Shown piece after piece: positions 19,207 through 29,532 of a stretch of DNA of 44,104 bases. Both the position numbers and the translations under genes were made by a program. The first letter of the stretch is position 1. Every line of letters begins with the position of its first letter. Where the stretch lies: assembly GCA_032718475.1 (NCBI GenBank), contig JAUCBJ010008417.1, positions 1 through 44,104 of the forward strand, in the 5' to 3' direction. This DNA comes from Nemertoderma westbladi (lineage: Eukaryota > Xenacoelomorpha > Nemertodermatida > Nemertodermatidae). The notes under the pieces were generated by a model. It was not told the origin of the DNA. It saw only the letters and a program-made list of their open reading frames with translations, and ran no database searches.

Positions 19207-19491
19207 TTACAATGGAAAAGGCTCCATTGTATCCGTTATTGTCTTCATCTGGATTAGTTTCCGTGGTACACTCAATAAATTAATTTTTATTGGTGACTCT
19301 TCTATGACGACAATGGGAGTCCCCCCAAACAACTCTCTGCGGTGTGCTGGTTCTATAAGGCGAACCAAATCGCCTACCCCCACACTCTTATTGAAGAAAG
19401 TAAGAGTCTCTTTGTGCCCTTTATTAAATACACAGAACAAGGAGCCTGTGACAATGTCTCTGCAATAAATATAATATTTATAATAACACAC
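19207..19491 (-). CDS. Unrecognised ORF fragment
   Basis: 94 codons on the minus strand with VGVGDLVRLIEPAHR and GTPIVVIEES, a pattern of beta strands that resembles proteins seen beside invertebrate transposons, but I cannot name a family. No start context or companion domain was seen. Low confidence. Confidence 0.25.
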   Translation of the reverse strand: MCYYKYYIYCRDIVTGSLFCVFNKGHKETLTFFNKSVGVGDLVRLIEPAHRRELFGGTPIVVIEESPIKINLLSVPRKLIQMKTITDTMEPFPL

Positions 19492-19700
19492 AAATAGTAT
19501 TCAAATATAAATAAAATAATTCCCTGATAATGGACACAATGCAATACCGAAAAAGAAAATCATGAAACATCACCACACGTCTAATATAAAACCAAATCGG
19601 CAATAAATTCATAAATCCCTTCACCAAATATTACAATACAGTACCGGGTTCATAGGCGTAATGCAGAATCGACAGAATTTATGGAGGAGTCGGGTTCGTA

Positions 19701-20038
19701 TTAAGGTCGGTAGCCGCTGTTTTGGACGAGGGACGAGGGAAGGAAACCCCAGTAGGATTTCGGTCCTGCCGAATCGACTTCCTCCAGAAGGCAGAGTTTG
19801 GAAACTGGACAGGTCAGGATGAGTCGCCGGAGGTCGCCACTAGGATAGAAGAAGAAGAACGGAGGTTCCGTTTGGGGTCCAACCACTTCTGGTGTTGATG
19901 GGGGATGGGCAAGTAGTCGGAGATCCAGATATCCCAGAAAGTATCAACTAGGCTCTGGGCTCGTCTCCATGACTTCCTGGATAACTCGTCCTTGTGAACA
20001 AACACCCCTGGGTGAGTGAGGTGAACGGGATTCCTCAA
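19701..20038 (-). pseudogene. BEL/Pao integrase C-terminal remnant (frameshifted)
   Basis: Two overlapping minus-strand frames (20038-19814, then 19886-19701) read the segment after the integrase core of BEL/Pao elements: LSRKSWRRAQSLVDTFWDIW, SDYLPIPHQHQKW and then a beta-rich piece. The R-x-x-Q-x-L-x-D-x-F-W-x-x-W-x-x-x-Y-L-P pattern is characteristic of that family. The remainder of Pol is absent. A run of 22 G separates it from a Gag-like fragment on the other strand. Confidence 0.7.
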
Positions 20039-20077
20039 CCCTATTAGTACCAGGCTATAAAATGCTGTACAAATACC

Positions 20078-20099
20078 GGGGGGGGGGGGGGGGGGGGGG
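20078..20099. repeat. G22 homopolymer at an element boundary
   Basis: 22 consecutive G between the integrase remnant (minus strand) and the Gag-like fragment (plus strand). Confidence 0.9.
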
Positions 20100-20117
20100 T
20101 CATATTCACTTCGGTCA

Positions 20118-20480
20118 GAAAGAGGGGATGTCGGTGACGAGGACGTCGGAGTTAGCGACCGGCTCCGACGGGCCTACAACGCAACGAGGAAACAGATTAA
20201 GGAAGCTAAGGAGGGGGCAAAACTGGACCAGGTGAAACTAGATCAGCGACTAGGTGAGTCGAACAAACATTTTAACTATCTAGTTCGCTTTGGGCAAGGA
20301 GAGTTGGCGGGTGTAAGAGTGAGAGGGGTCGCCACCAAACTGTTCGAGTTGTGGCAATCTAGGGGTATGGAGCCTGGTGTAGTGTACATTGGGCCATACT
20401 TAGTGGATGCCAGGGGAATTAAGTTAGTGGGTTAGGCTGGACCGCACGAGCGCGAATCCGAGGTTAACCCCGAGGATTCG
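20118..20480 (+). mobile_element. Gag-like retroelement fragment (diverged copy)
   Basis: Homologous to 36920-37280: GDEDVGVSDRLRRAYNATRK-like residues, then KLDQRLGESNKHFNYLVRFG, then GMEPGVVYIGPYLVDARGIK. A stop at 20433-20435 replaces the Trp codon of the related copy, and the acidic EVNPEDS segment continues after it. Only the middle of the Gag-like ORF is present. It is an older relative of the copies at 36.6 and 41.2 kb. Confidence 0.7.
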
Positions 20481-21599
20481 ATCTCGTCGGATTCTAATAA
20501 TCTATCCAATCTCGTTACGACTGTTCAGGTAAGACCAAATGTAAATAATGCGATATTTCCTTACAAAACTGATTTATTTTCAACAATTTAATTATGTTTA
20601 ACGGTAAATATCCTATAATTGCTGTAGAGTATAAGATCATAAATAAATAATAACATTTCTGGGTAAATTTTATTTTGTGAAATAAAAATTCATTTTATGA
20701 AAATGTTAAGAAGTGTGGGTCTGTATGGTGGAGAAGTTTTTAATGTCATTATTAACGACAAAATGCATGATTTAAGTGTTCAAATTTAAAACATTGTATG
20801 AACAACACGGACAGTATAATTAATTAAAATAATGTCCTGAGAGGATGGTTTTTATGCATTAGTGTTGTTTATCGAAAGTCCTGTTTCAAATGCAGATGCA
20901 AATGCAAATTCAAATATGTTTCAATTAGTTTACCAAATGGAGCTGAGTATATTATGGTAAGTTTTATTACCAAACAGGTATATAGAGAGTTATGGATAAC
21001 AGGTATGGGAGGTTTTCCACTATCATAGCTGTAATCTACTCGTCACCAGCTTTCAGAAAATATATAGTTTAATGGGGTTTGAAACAAAAAATGTTTTTGA
21101 AAAAATTTGCTAATATTTTGTAGAATGAACTAGCAGTAGTTCTGAACTGAACAGCCGTACTACAATGAAAACTACCCAACACCATAGTAGGCCCGTAGGC
21201 ATAAAGCACACAGTCAGACAATAACTCTCTACCGGTAACACAGAACAGTAGGGTAGGGTTGCATACTGTATGGTCAAATAGTATTTAATATAATGGCGCT
21301 GCACCTTGCGGCTTATAGTAGGATAATTAAATTATCCAATAAAAACGAAGGGGCTGGGGTGGGAGTTTTAAATTATTTTGTAAGTTAACATTCACTAATG
21401 CTGATAGGAAAATTATGAATTTTAGTTTATAGGTGACTTTAGGTCGGCTTTTTTTATTCCTGCTATAATTTTATGTGCCAAAAAAACTTTTTTAACTTTT
21501 TTTGTACATATATCCTGCATCTATTACATGTATTATTTCAAATTTACAGGTTCGTTTGCAATTCTGAGGTGCAAAATGGTACAGTGGTGTGGGGTGAAA
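20481..21599. other. Non-coding stretch left of the Polinton genes
   Basis: AT-rich with no gene that I can support. The left end (terminal inverted repeat) of the Polinton should lie here or a little to the right, but I could not recognise it because the right end is missing for comparison. Confidence 0.4.
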
Positions 21600-21732
21600 T
21601 TGTCATCCCCTTCGGCGTCGCTGACGTCTTCATATATCGACGTAATTTCTGGTTTTTTCGCCATTAGTTCTAGCTTTCGCTTGATAGCTTTTTCCTTCAC
21701 TGCTCGCGGCGTTTTCTCCAGAGGTTCACTCT

Positions 21733-22692
21733 CTATTCCAATGGCGTCTTCTGTTTTTTTTTTTCAAAAAGATCGATTCTTTTCTCAATCGCTTGCGGCA
21801 TGCTCGCTGCTTGAGTAACATCGTTCGGCATTTCTATTTTCAAGAGATCCGAGTCCATCGCCTCATCAATTGCGGCCTCAACAATCAACCGTTTTACTGG
21901 TAGAAAGTCACACTCCTCCGGGAAAGGGTGTTCCATGTACATTTGTAATTTCTTAATTAGCTCGATGTTGGTCCGATTTCGCGGAATAAAAATAACTTTA
22001 ATTTCGAAGTTATGTGATAGATGCAAGCCGCGTTCGTTCACAATCGACGTATATCTTGCGCTGATTTCCTCAATACTTTCATTAGTACCCGCCTCTAACT
22101 CAAAGTTGAGTTTACCAAACTCATTCGCCCGGAGGTTCAGACCGTTATAATACAGAATGCCTACACCATTGTCTGTATTAGTTGCCTCCCAAACACCCAC
22201 AAATCGCTGACCTCCAAAGTCGAATATGTAACCAACATAGCTACAATTTTCAAATTTTAGCAGATTATCCCCGTCGATATCCTTCCTTTTAGGTTCGAGT
22301 CGCCCAAGAATTATATTCCCATAAATGCTGTGGGCAATATTTACAATTTTGCGCGTTATACCGATCGAAGCGCCACTTTTACTTATGCGCAGGTACTTGT
22401 CATTCACCGGTATGACAACCAAACTAGCCCTGGAATATTCCTTATAGTATTCCAGGCTCTCTTTTTTAAAGCCCAAAAATTCAAAGATGAATCTTATATC
22501 GTTGTAGCTCAGGCTAATTGACTCTTCTACCACAGTGCGGCCTTTGACGTTATTATATCTGCTCCACCGCATATACTTGCGGTCAAACAATTTCATCTCA
22601 ATTCCCTCTTCGGGGCACTCCAAGGCCCACATATTTTTCAGATTATGCACACTTACATTTGGGTTCGTAGTGCTGGCACTGTATGAAGCCAT
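21733..22692 (-). CDS. Unknown Polinton-associated protein, 319 aa
   Basis: The start is taken at the ATG at 22692; the five codons before it are open but lack ATG. The protein looks globular with many beta strands (SRASLVVIPVNDKYLRISKS, IIFIPRNRT-like segments), then an acidic/hydrophobic C-terminal part. No family recognised. The frame ends soon after an A11 run (minus strand; 21754-21764). Just beyond it, another frame remains open for about 70 residues rich in Lys and Glu, so the stop may be artificial. It is divergently transcribed from the dUTPase-like gene across 840 bp, the usual place for an early regulatory gene. Confidence 0.6.
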   Translation of the reverse strand: MASYSASTTNPNVSVHNLKNMWALECPEEGIEMKLFDRKYMRWSRYNNVKGRTVVEESISLSYNDIRFIFEFLGFKKESLEYYKEYSRASLVVIPVNDKYLRISKSGASIGITRKIVNIAHSIYGNIILGRLEPKRKDIDGDNLLKFENCSYVGYIFDFGGQRFVGVWEATNTDNGVGILYYNGLNLRANEFGKLNFELEAGTNESIEEISARYTSIVNERGLHLSHNFEIKVIFIPRNRTNIELIKKLQMYMEHPFPEECDFLPVKRLIVEAAIDEAMDSDLLKIEMPNDVTQAASMPQAIEKRIDLFEKKKQKTPLE

Positions 22693-23534
22693 AATTATTG
22701 ACAACAATAATACTTCTAACGTTTTTTTAAATAATTATAAATTTGCCAGTTCAAAAGCTCTATTACTAAGTATAGAATGTAGGACGCTATATTTATTATT
22801 ATTATATACAGTATATAATTAATAATGATGCAATAGTTAGTTGCGCAACATGTGTATGTTTATGTAATAATTACTAGATTAGCTATAATAAACTATAAAG
22901 GATCGACAGATGTTTTACTAAAGGTCTATCAATTATTATTCCATTAATTAATAATTAGCGAGAATACTGACGCTGTGCCCAGATGTTCCCATAATTTATT
23001 CTTATTATGTAATAAACGAAACTTAAGTAAACTATGAATATTTCTTAACTAATTAATATGCTTATGTATAGTGGTCCTTTTTCTCAATGGGAGCTATTTA
23101 TTATGTTGCACATGGTGTTAAATATTTTATTTTTGGGAAAGTTCTACCCCACACCGTTTATATAACATACTAGTACACAAGTACATGCGCCGACACCAGT
23201 TCCAGTTTAAATTGCACTGCGGACACCAGCGCAAGTACCACTAGCGAAATTAGTAATCGGGTGTAGTTTCACAAATTCTAATAGCTAAGCTGAGTACAAG
23301 TACCATACAAATAGCCGACACCAGTGCAAGTATCGCTAGAATCACAAGTGCTGGTACCGGGGTGAGTACTACAGTAGTACCGACACTGCAATGACCAATT
23401 AGATATAAGTATAGTCGAAGGACAACATTGTTTAGTCATGACAACGTGTGAACATCGCTATAGATAAGAAGAAATAAAATATTATAATATAAGCATTCTC
23501 ATTGGATAATATTTGTTTAATAATCGCCGTGACA
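22693..23534. promoter_or_regulatory. Divergent intergenic region with short repeats
   Basis: Between the minus-strand unknown gene and the plus-strand dUTPase-like gene. At 23190-23385 a motif near CGACACCAG(T/C)GCAAGTA(C/T)C recurs two to three times with CTAG(A/C)-type ends, along with several GTAC-rich words. The position suggests a two-way promoter or control region, but there is no direct evidence. Confidence 0.35.
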
Positions 23535-24149
23535 ATGTGTGAAAACCTCGAGGGTATAGATAAAATAATTTTTTTGAATTCTTTATTCATTATATCATTT
23601 TTGTTTGGGAATGTCTTGTATGCAATAAAACAGAAAATGTTTACTACATTGCAATCTGAAAGTAATTATTACTGCGGCGCTAATTCAATTATACCAATTA
23701 GAGTTGAGTTGTTATCCGCTACAGCGCGAGCACCAGTTTGTGGGCCTTATTGTCCCGCTGGAATAGATATTTTCAGCTCCGTAATTAGAACGATAGAGCA
23801 ACACACGCGAATGCTCATTGGAACAGGCATTAAATTATATCTTCCACCCAATTTCTATGGAAGAATTTCTCCACCGTTTGCGCTATCGCAAATTGGGATT
23901 GATGTTGTGGAAGGTATATTAGATTCAAAACCGGCATGCGGGAATATAGACGAACTTATGGTTATTTTAATTAATAACTCACACCGAGAGTACACTGTAT
24001 CTATTGGAGATAAAATAACCCAAATTATCTTTGAACGGAGCAATGCTCCAATACTATATGTTTCTGAAGTTCGTACCGACGCCGAAGACCGTTTTAAGCT
24101 TCCAACGCTGGCATCGTATGAAAATGAAGTTAATTGTTCTTATTATTAA
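23535..24149 (+). CDS. dUTPase-like protein with degenerate active site
   Basis: Residues from about 45 onward follow the trimeric dUTPase fold. Motif 1 is PAGIDIFSS. Motif 2 is GRISPPFALS, where the usual Arg-Ser-Gly is lost. Motif 3 is GIDVVEGILDSKPACGNID, with the Asp kept but the Tyr of the usual D-x-Y-R-G replaced. Motif 4 is GDKITQIIF. The Gly-rich C-terminal motif 5 is absent; the protein ends in an unrelated ENEVNCSYY tail. It is therefore probably not an active dUTP hydrolase and may be a repurposed binding protein. The first ATG (23535) adds a hydrophobic segment (residues ~11-32); an internal ATG at 23637 would give just the dUTPase-like part. Confidence 0.65.
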   Translation: MCENLEGIDKIIFLNSLFIISFLFGNVLYAIKQKMFTTLQSESNYYCGANSIIPIRVELLSATARAPVCGPYCPAGIDIFSSVIRTIEQHTRMLIGTGIKLYLPPNFYGRISPPFALSQIGIDVVEGILDSKPACGNIDELMVILINNSHREYTVSIGDKITQIIFERSNAPILYVSEVRTDAEDRFKLPTLASYENEVNCSYY

Positions 24150-24336
24150 TGTAAAATATATTGTGGTTACAGACGGACATGAATATCATATAGCCAACAC
24201 AGAAAGCAAAATAACAATAACAGAGTATGTAATTAGGATAATCAGTCAGTTCAGTTATTTCCGATTGGTCAAGTAGTTTGTAGCAAGTATCGAGATAAGT
24301 AAGTAAGTACTGCGCCATATAGTAGTTCTGTTACAG

Positions 24337-24367
<31 letters not shown>

Positions 24368-24417
24368 TACATATGTATGTATATGTGTGTAGCATCTCTT
24401 TACCAACAGACTCATTA

Positions 24418-27400
24418 ATGATGGATATTAAGTGTATTTTTTGTGGCTGTACATTACTGAAAAATAATTATTTACAACATTTGCGTTCGCATTTCAATGG
24501 CTATATTTGCAAAAATTGTGACTGCTATACCAAGAGTGAAAGAATAGCAATATTTCACCGCGATAGATGTTCTAGGTTCTCTCACCCGAATTACAGACAC
24601 GTAATTTATATGCGGACATGCCCAACCTGTAATAAAGAATTCGAAAACTTTGATTCCTATATTGGCCATGCTTGCCATCGACAGCACTATAATTCTCGCA
24701 AACGCAAACGAGCCCAACTAACATCCCAAGCGGAAGCCAACACGAATTCGACAAGTGTGGTCGATACTTCCACCATACCCGACACGGGATTTCAGCGCAC
24801 TAAAACCTGCCACGATTCACGCATTCAAGAGTATGTACACTATGTTCCCAATGATAATAGCTATCCGGATGTATCAAATTATTTAAACTTTATGAGCGCG
24901 CACGCTCTGAATGTTTTTAACTTGTTTGCCTCTAAATTCATGGATATGTTTTATAGAGTATGGCTAGTTACCAGCATAGTTATGGAACGCAGTCAAGTCG
25001 ATCATATTTTGCAAGAAGAATTTCATTTTAATTCTAATCGCGCTGATAATTCTCTAGAGGATGGTGAGGATTTCGAAGACTGGTACATATCTGCCACTTC
25101 TTATATCAACGAAAAATTATCGCAATTCATAACGCGGGGTAGTGGATGGCGGGTCATTTCGATTTCGCGCATGAAACTTACTGTTGGGGCATACTTACGA
25201 TCCGTATATCGATTTGGCCACAGCGGCGACGCCACCCATACAATACCTACAAAAATAAAAAATAAACATTGTGTAATAAATATAGTGTGTAATAATGGGG
25301 ATTGCTTTAAATGGTCAATTATGGCATCTAAATTTTCCAAATATTTATCGCATCCTGAACGCCAAAGTTCTTATAATCAGTATTCTGAGTTTTTCAATTT
25401 AAGTGAATTAGATTCCAACCTAAGCTGGAAAATTAATATTTTAAAATTTGAAAAAAACAACCCAAATTTTTTAATAAATTTATTGTATTTTGATAGAAAA
25501 ACTGAGAGACTTTCAATTTTACGCCAACCAACCGCTAAAAAGGCTGAGGGGAAAAGGTTATTAAATTTGCTACTCATCGAGAGCGAAAATCCGACATCGA
25601 CAAACCACTTTGTCGGTATTTCTCGATTGAATAGGTTATTTAATGGCCGAGGGGATGGGAATAGCGCAACGCACTGCCACCGTTGTGAGCGGTGCCTTCG
25701 CGGTATGTCTACTAAGAGAGCTTTGGAAAATCATAGAAAAAAAAAAAAAAAAAATTAAGTGTTAAACGGCACCTATTCCCAGTTGTCTATCACAACTTAT
25801 TCTCATACGATGCCCATTTGCTTCTAGAAAAAGGCTTCACTAATGAAAAATATAAAAATTGGGATATTACAACTATCGCAAAAAATACTGAAAAGTACAT
25901 CTCCCTTCGTATCGATATTCCATTGACAGAGGCAGTCAGCATGCTCGGTTACACTATTCCTGAAGCGGATTCCCGAGGACTTCCAACTAGCAAATCGATA
26001 ACCATCCAGTTTGTTGACTCGTATGCCTTTATGAGTTTTTCTCTCTCCAGCTTGGTCGAATTCTTAACAAAAGATGTTGGAAACTTAAGGGAAGTTATTC
26101 CACACACTGTAAAGCAAATGGTTAAATTATATCCCAATGTATCTGATGAGATTCTACGGCGTAAGTCGGTCTTCCCATATGAATATGTCAATGATTTGAG
26201 CAAATTGCAAGATACAAAGCTACCTAATCAGGAAGAGTTTCGCAGCGAATTAACATTATCATCTATCAGCCCCGAAGAATATACATTCGCCCAGCTCTCC
26301 TGGCAGCAATTTGGTTGCAAAAATGTATTCGATTACTTGGAAGCTTATTTACATCTTGATGTATCGCTATTAGCAGATATTTTTGAAAATTTCCGCAGAT
26401 ATTGCTCGAGTCACTATTCCCTTGAACCGACAAACTACTTTACTATGGCAGGCTTGAGTTTTGCAGCGGCTCTGAAATTTTCTAAATCTCACATTCGTTT
26501 GCTCGCTGACCATGAAATGTATATAACTTTCGAAAAATCCATTAGAGGCGGGGTGTCCTTTACTAACCTTCATCTAGCAAATTCAAATATACCAAACACG
26601 GAGACATACGACTCTACTAAACCAGAAGCTCATTTATATAATTTAGATTTCAACAGCTTATATAGCGGCTCTTTGTCTAGGAAACTTCCTTATTGCGGCT
26701 TTGAATGGGTGGATCCTGACGGCGTCGATATCATGTGTCTGAATGTCGATGGAAATTATGGATATTTCGCCGTTGTAGACCTCGAGCATCCCCAAAGCAT
26801 TCATGATGCTACAGCTGAGCTTCCTTTTGCGCCGGAGCATGTTAAACTTGATGACAGATTTCTCAGCCCATATATGGAATCCCTTTGGTGTCATTATAAT
26901 AGTGATAAAAAATTTCGGAGTTCGGCAAAAAAATTACTGTTAACACAATTTGATAAGAGCGAGTACGGTGTGCATGTTAAACTATTACAATTTTATATTC
27001 GACATGGCATGCGCTTGACTAAAGTTCATAAACTTATTAAATTTCAACAAGATTATATTTTTAAAGATTTTATTGAGTATAATACAAATCAAAGAAAAAC
27101 AGCCGCCAATGATTTCTACGATAAATTTCACAAAAGTTGCAATAACTCTATTTTCGGCAAATCAATGGAAAACCTTAGGGACCGCGTTTCATTTCGACTT
27201 TGTTCTTCGAGCGAAAAATGCAATCTATTATTAAGCAAACCGAACCACGAAAATTTAATTATGTTTACAGATACATTATCCGGCCATGTCCTTTCTAAAA
27301 CCGCGGTCTGTTTGAAAAAACCAATTTTTCTAGGTCAAGCCGTGTTGGATTTATCGAAGCTGGACTACTATAGCTTCTACTATGAGAAATTAAAACCTTT

Positions 27401-27969
27401 AGAATCTGAATTAAAATGTAGTATACATCTGCTAGGTGGGGACACCGATTCATTTTTTCTACAGTGCGTTGGCTTATCTCAATTAGAATTCTTATCTGCA
27501 CTACAATCAAAAAATGTTTTAGACGGTTCAAATTATCCCACTACCCATCCCTTGTATACAGTAGAACAGAAAGGGAAATATGGTTATCTAAAGGATGAGG
27601 GAAAGTCTATCTATACCTTAAGAGTAGTTCATTTTACTCAGACCAAAATGTTATAGTTTTAAAGGGGGGTCAGTACCAAAACGCGCCGCTAAAGGAGTAG
27701 CAAAGGTAGTTATAAATAAGAAGCTCTCTCATGAATCATATTTAAAAGTATATAACAACATTAGTGAGCACTACGAATATATTCAAAGGTTTCAATCGAA
27801 TTTACATAAAATATATACTCTTTCACAAAAAAAGAAATCATTAACACTGTGGGAGGACAAAAGGTACTACATATCAGCTAATGAAAGTGTACCTTACGGA
27901 CATTATAAAACTCACCTCGGGTGCAAAGCACCAACCCCAAAACTATACGTACCGCCCATTGTAGAATAG
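24418..27969 (+). CDS. polB: Protein-primed family B DNA polymerase, three frame breaks
   Basis: Replicative polymerase of the Polinton. The N-terminus (ATG 24418) holds Cys/His finger-like pairs (CIFCGC, CKNCDC, CPTCNKEF, later CHRCERC). After an A18 run (25737-25754) the frame changes and an exonuclease-I-like YHN..SYDAHL block appears, so one protein is split. Polymerase motifs: LDFNSLY (motif A), KSCNNSIFGKSMEN (motif B), GGDTDSFF (motif C with the Asp pair). Near 27618 and again near the G6 run at 27664-27669 the frame changes twice more, and the conserved C-terminal part (WEDKRYY ... YGHY) ends at TAG 27967-27969. All three shifts are net -1. Catalytic residues are present in the main 612-codon segment (25818-27656). 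Either a pseudogene or homopolymer sequencing errors. Confidence 0.88.
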
Positions 27970-27977
27970 CGACCCCA

Positions 27978-28526
27978 ATGTCTTTTAACATTGTCAACAA
28001 CAATATTAGCTTGAGGTTGGTCGATGGTTGTATATCATTTGATGCATTGGCTAAAGGAAATCTAAAGGGAAAAGTTGTGTTGAAACCCTTTCAATATATC
28101 GCTAAAATTTGTGGTGGGACATGTCTCTTTTTCCCGAGCGGTAAGGTCACTGTACTTGGGAAATCACCTAAAATTAATAAAATTATTAGGTATATATATA
28201 AGAATACTGATTATAAACTAACTTTTATTTCAATCAACAGCCAAACTTATATTATTAACAATCTAAACATAGACTATAGGAAATTAATGAAAACGGTCGG
28301 ATTTCATTTTTTAGATAATTATTATAATGTGGCGGTGAGATATGAACCAGAGATATTTAACAATATTCTTGTGTATTTTTATCGTCGGGGTAACACTAGT
28401 TCTAATATTATAACATTTTGCATTTTTTATACACGAAATGTTGTGTGTATGGCAAGACCTGGGATATTTCGAACATTTTTTCCAAAGTTTTTGAATTTTA
28501 TTGGTAATTTAGATAGTAATGTTTAA
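27978..28526 (+). CDS. TATA-binding-protein-like protein, 182 aa
   Basis: ATG at 27978, eight bases after the polymerase stop, in an intact frame. Two imperfect halves resemble the TBP saddle repeats. The first (to ~residue 85) contains CLFFPSGKVTVLGKS, like the strand-turn-strand IFxSGKxVxTGAKS signature. The second contains VRYEPEIFNNILVYF, like the YEPELFPGLIYR signature, followed by FCIFYTRNVVCMA in place of the second SGK turn. The length matches a TBP core (~180 aa). Known TBPs bend promoter DNA to start transcription, and some large DNA viruses encode relatives. A role in transcribing the element's own genes is inference. Confidence 0.6.
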   Translation: MSFNIVNNNISLRLVDGCISFDALAKGNLKGKVVLKPFQYIAKICGGTCLFFPSGKVTVLGKSPKINKIIRYIYKNTDYKLTFISINSQTYIINNLNIDYRKLMKTVGFHFLDNYYNVAVRYEPEIFNNILVYFYRRGNTSSNIITFCIFYTRNVVCMARPGIFRTFFPKFLNFIGNLDSNV

Positions 28527-29060
28527 TTTTTTCATTTCTGATGCCAGTTTTCAGGTTTGTCCAGTGGGATCTCGTTTGGATTTTAAATAAACGCGGATAT
28601 TATCATTATTCGCATTATTATATATAATATGTTTTATTAATGGTCTTAGGTTGTAAAGGGTACTGATTTCATTTCTGATGTCAGTTTTTACATTTACATA
28701 AATCTAGTCTGTCTGTCTGTCTGTCGGTTTGTCAGTCTTTCTGTCAGTCAGTCAGTCAGTCAAAACTTAAAAAAGTTTGAATTTTATTAGTAATTTGGGT
28801 AGTAATATTTAATTAGAAATTTCATAAAAATTTTTCGTTTTTGAAAAATTTAAAATTTTTGAAAAATTTAAAAATTTTGAAGGTTTGCCCTTTAGGATCT
28901 CGTTTGGTTTTTAAATGCGGATATTATCATTGTTCCTTTGATATATATATATATATATATATAATGTGTTTTATTGATGGTCTTGGGTTTTAGGGGGTGC
29001 TGATTTCATTTCTGATGTCAGTTTTTACATTTACATAAATCTAGTCTGTCTGTCTGTTCA
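28527..29060. repeat. Duplicated non-coding segment with GTCT and TA microsatellites
   Basis: The segment GGATCTCGTTTGG ... TTTCATTTCTGATGTCAG ... AAATCTAGTCTGTCTGTCTG occurs twice, at about 28567-28722 and 28887-29057, with differences in a TA run and GTCT run length. The second copy ends directly in the next reading frame, whose ATG is not visible, suggesting the duplication removed or displaced its start. Confidence 0.7.
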
Positions 29061-29510
29061 TTCAAAGCTTTAATTAAAAAATTTGACGGGGATTTAAAGT
29101 TCTTATCTAACGCCTCCCCCAACCGTAGAAAAACCTTCTTATGCGTCGGTGGAACCGATGAACTTATAAGTTTTCTAATTAATATTATTCTTAATGTACT
29201 AAATGGTAACGTAAAAATTCCAGAGCAAACAATCACGAGGCTTAAACGTCACAAAAAAACAATATGCGAGATCGCTAAAAAACCAAAAGCCAAGTTTCCC
29301 ATCAGAATTTACCGCAAACGATTGGTTCAGCGAGGTGGGTTTATAAATCTACTAATCTCTGGTTTAATGAGTGGCCTTAACGCATATCAGAAAATATCGC
29401 CCATAATAACAGCCATAAGAGGTAGAAAATTAGCCCAATCTCGTCGGGGGTATAGGCCTAGTACCTCTGGTACACGCGTCAACCGCCAAGTTTCTAGATT
29501 CCCCATCTAA
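29016..29510 (+). CDS. Conserved Polinton small virion-type protein, no ATG
   Basis: Open in one frame from 29016 to the stop at 29508-29510. The first ~15 codons are repeat sequence. From about 29064 the protein reads KALIKKFDGDLKFLSN, FLINIILNVLNGNVKIP, then a basic LKRHKKTICEIAKK, then RLVQRGGFINLLISGLMSGL, and a basic tail. The order (helical part, KR-rich hinge, V-Q-R-G-G-F, hydrophobic Gly segment) is one I associate with a conserved uncharacterised Polinton protein just upstream of the ATPase. The hydrophobic stretch could be membrane-active. No in-frame ATG before 29367, so the start is lost or spliced. Confidence 0.55.
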   Translation, partial: CQFLHLHKSSLSVCSFKALIKKFDGDLKFLSNASPNRRKTFLCVGGTDELISFLINIILNVLNGNVKIPEQTITRLKRHKKTICEIAKKPKAKFPIRIYRKRLVQRGGFINLLISGLMSGLNAYQKISPIITAIRGRKLAQSRRGYRPSTSGTRVNRQVSRFPI

Positions 29511-29532
29511 GAGGGTGGAGACCTACCAACAA

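Noticed and set aside
24472-24754. Minus-strand ORFs opposite the polymerase
   Set aside because: They are shadows of the polymerase N-terminal coding sequence.
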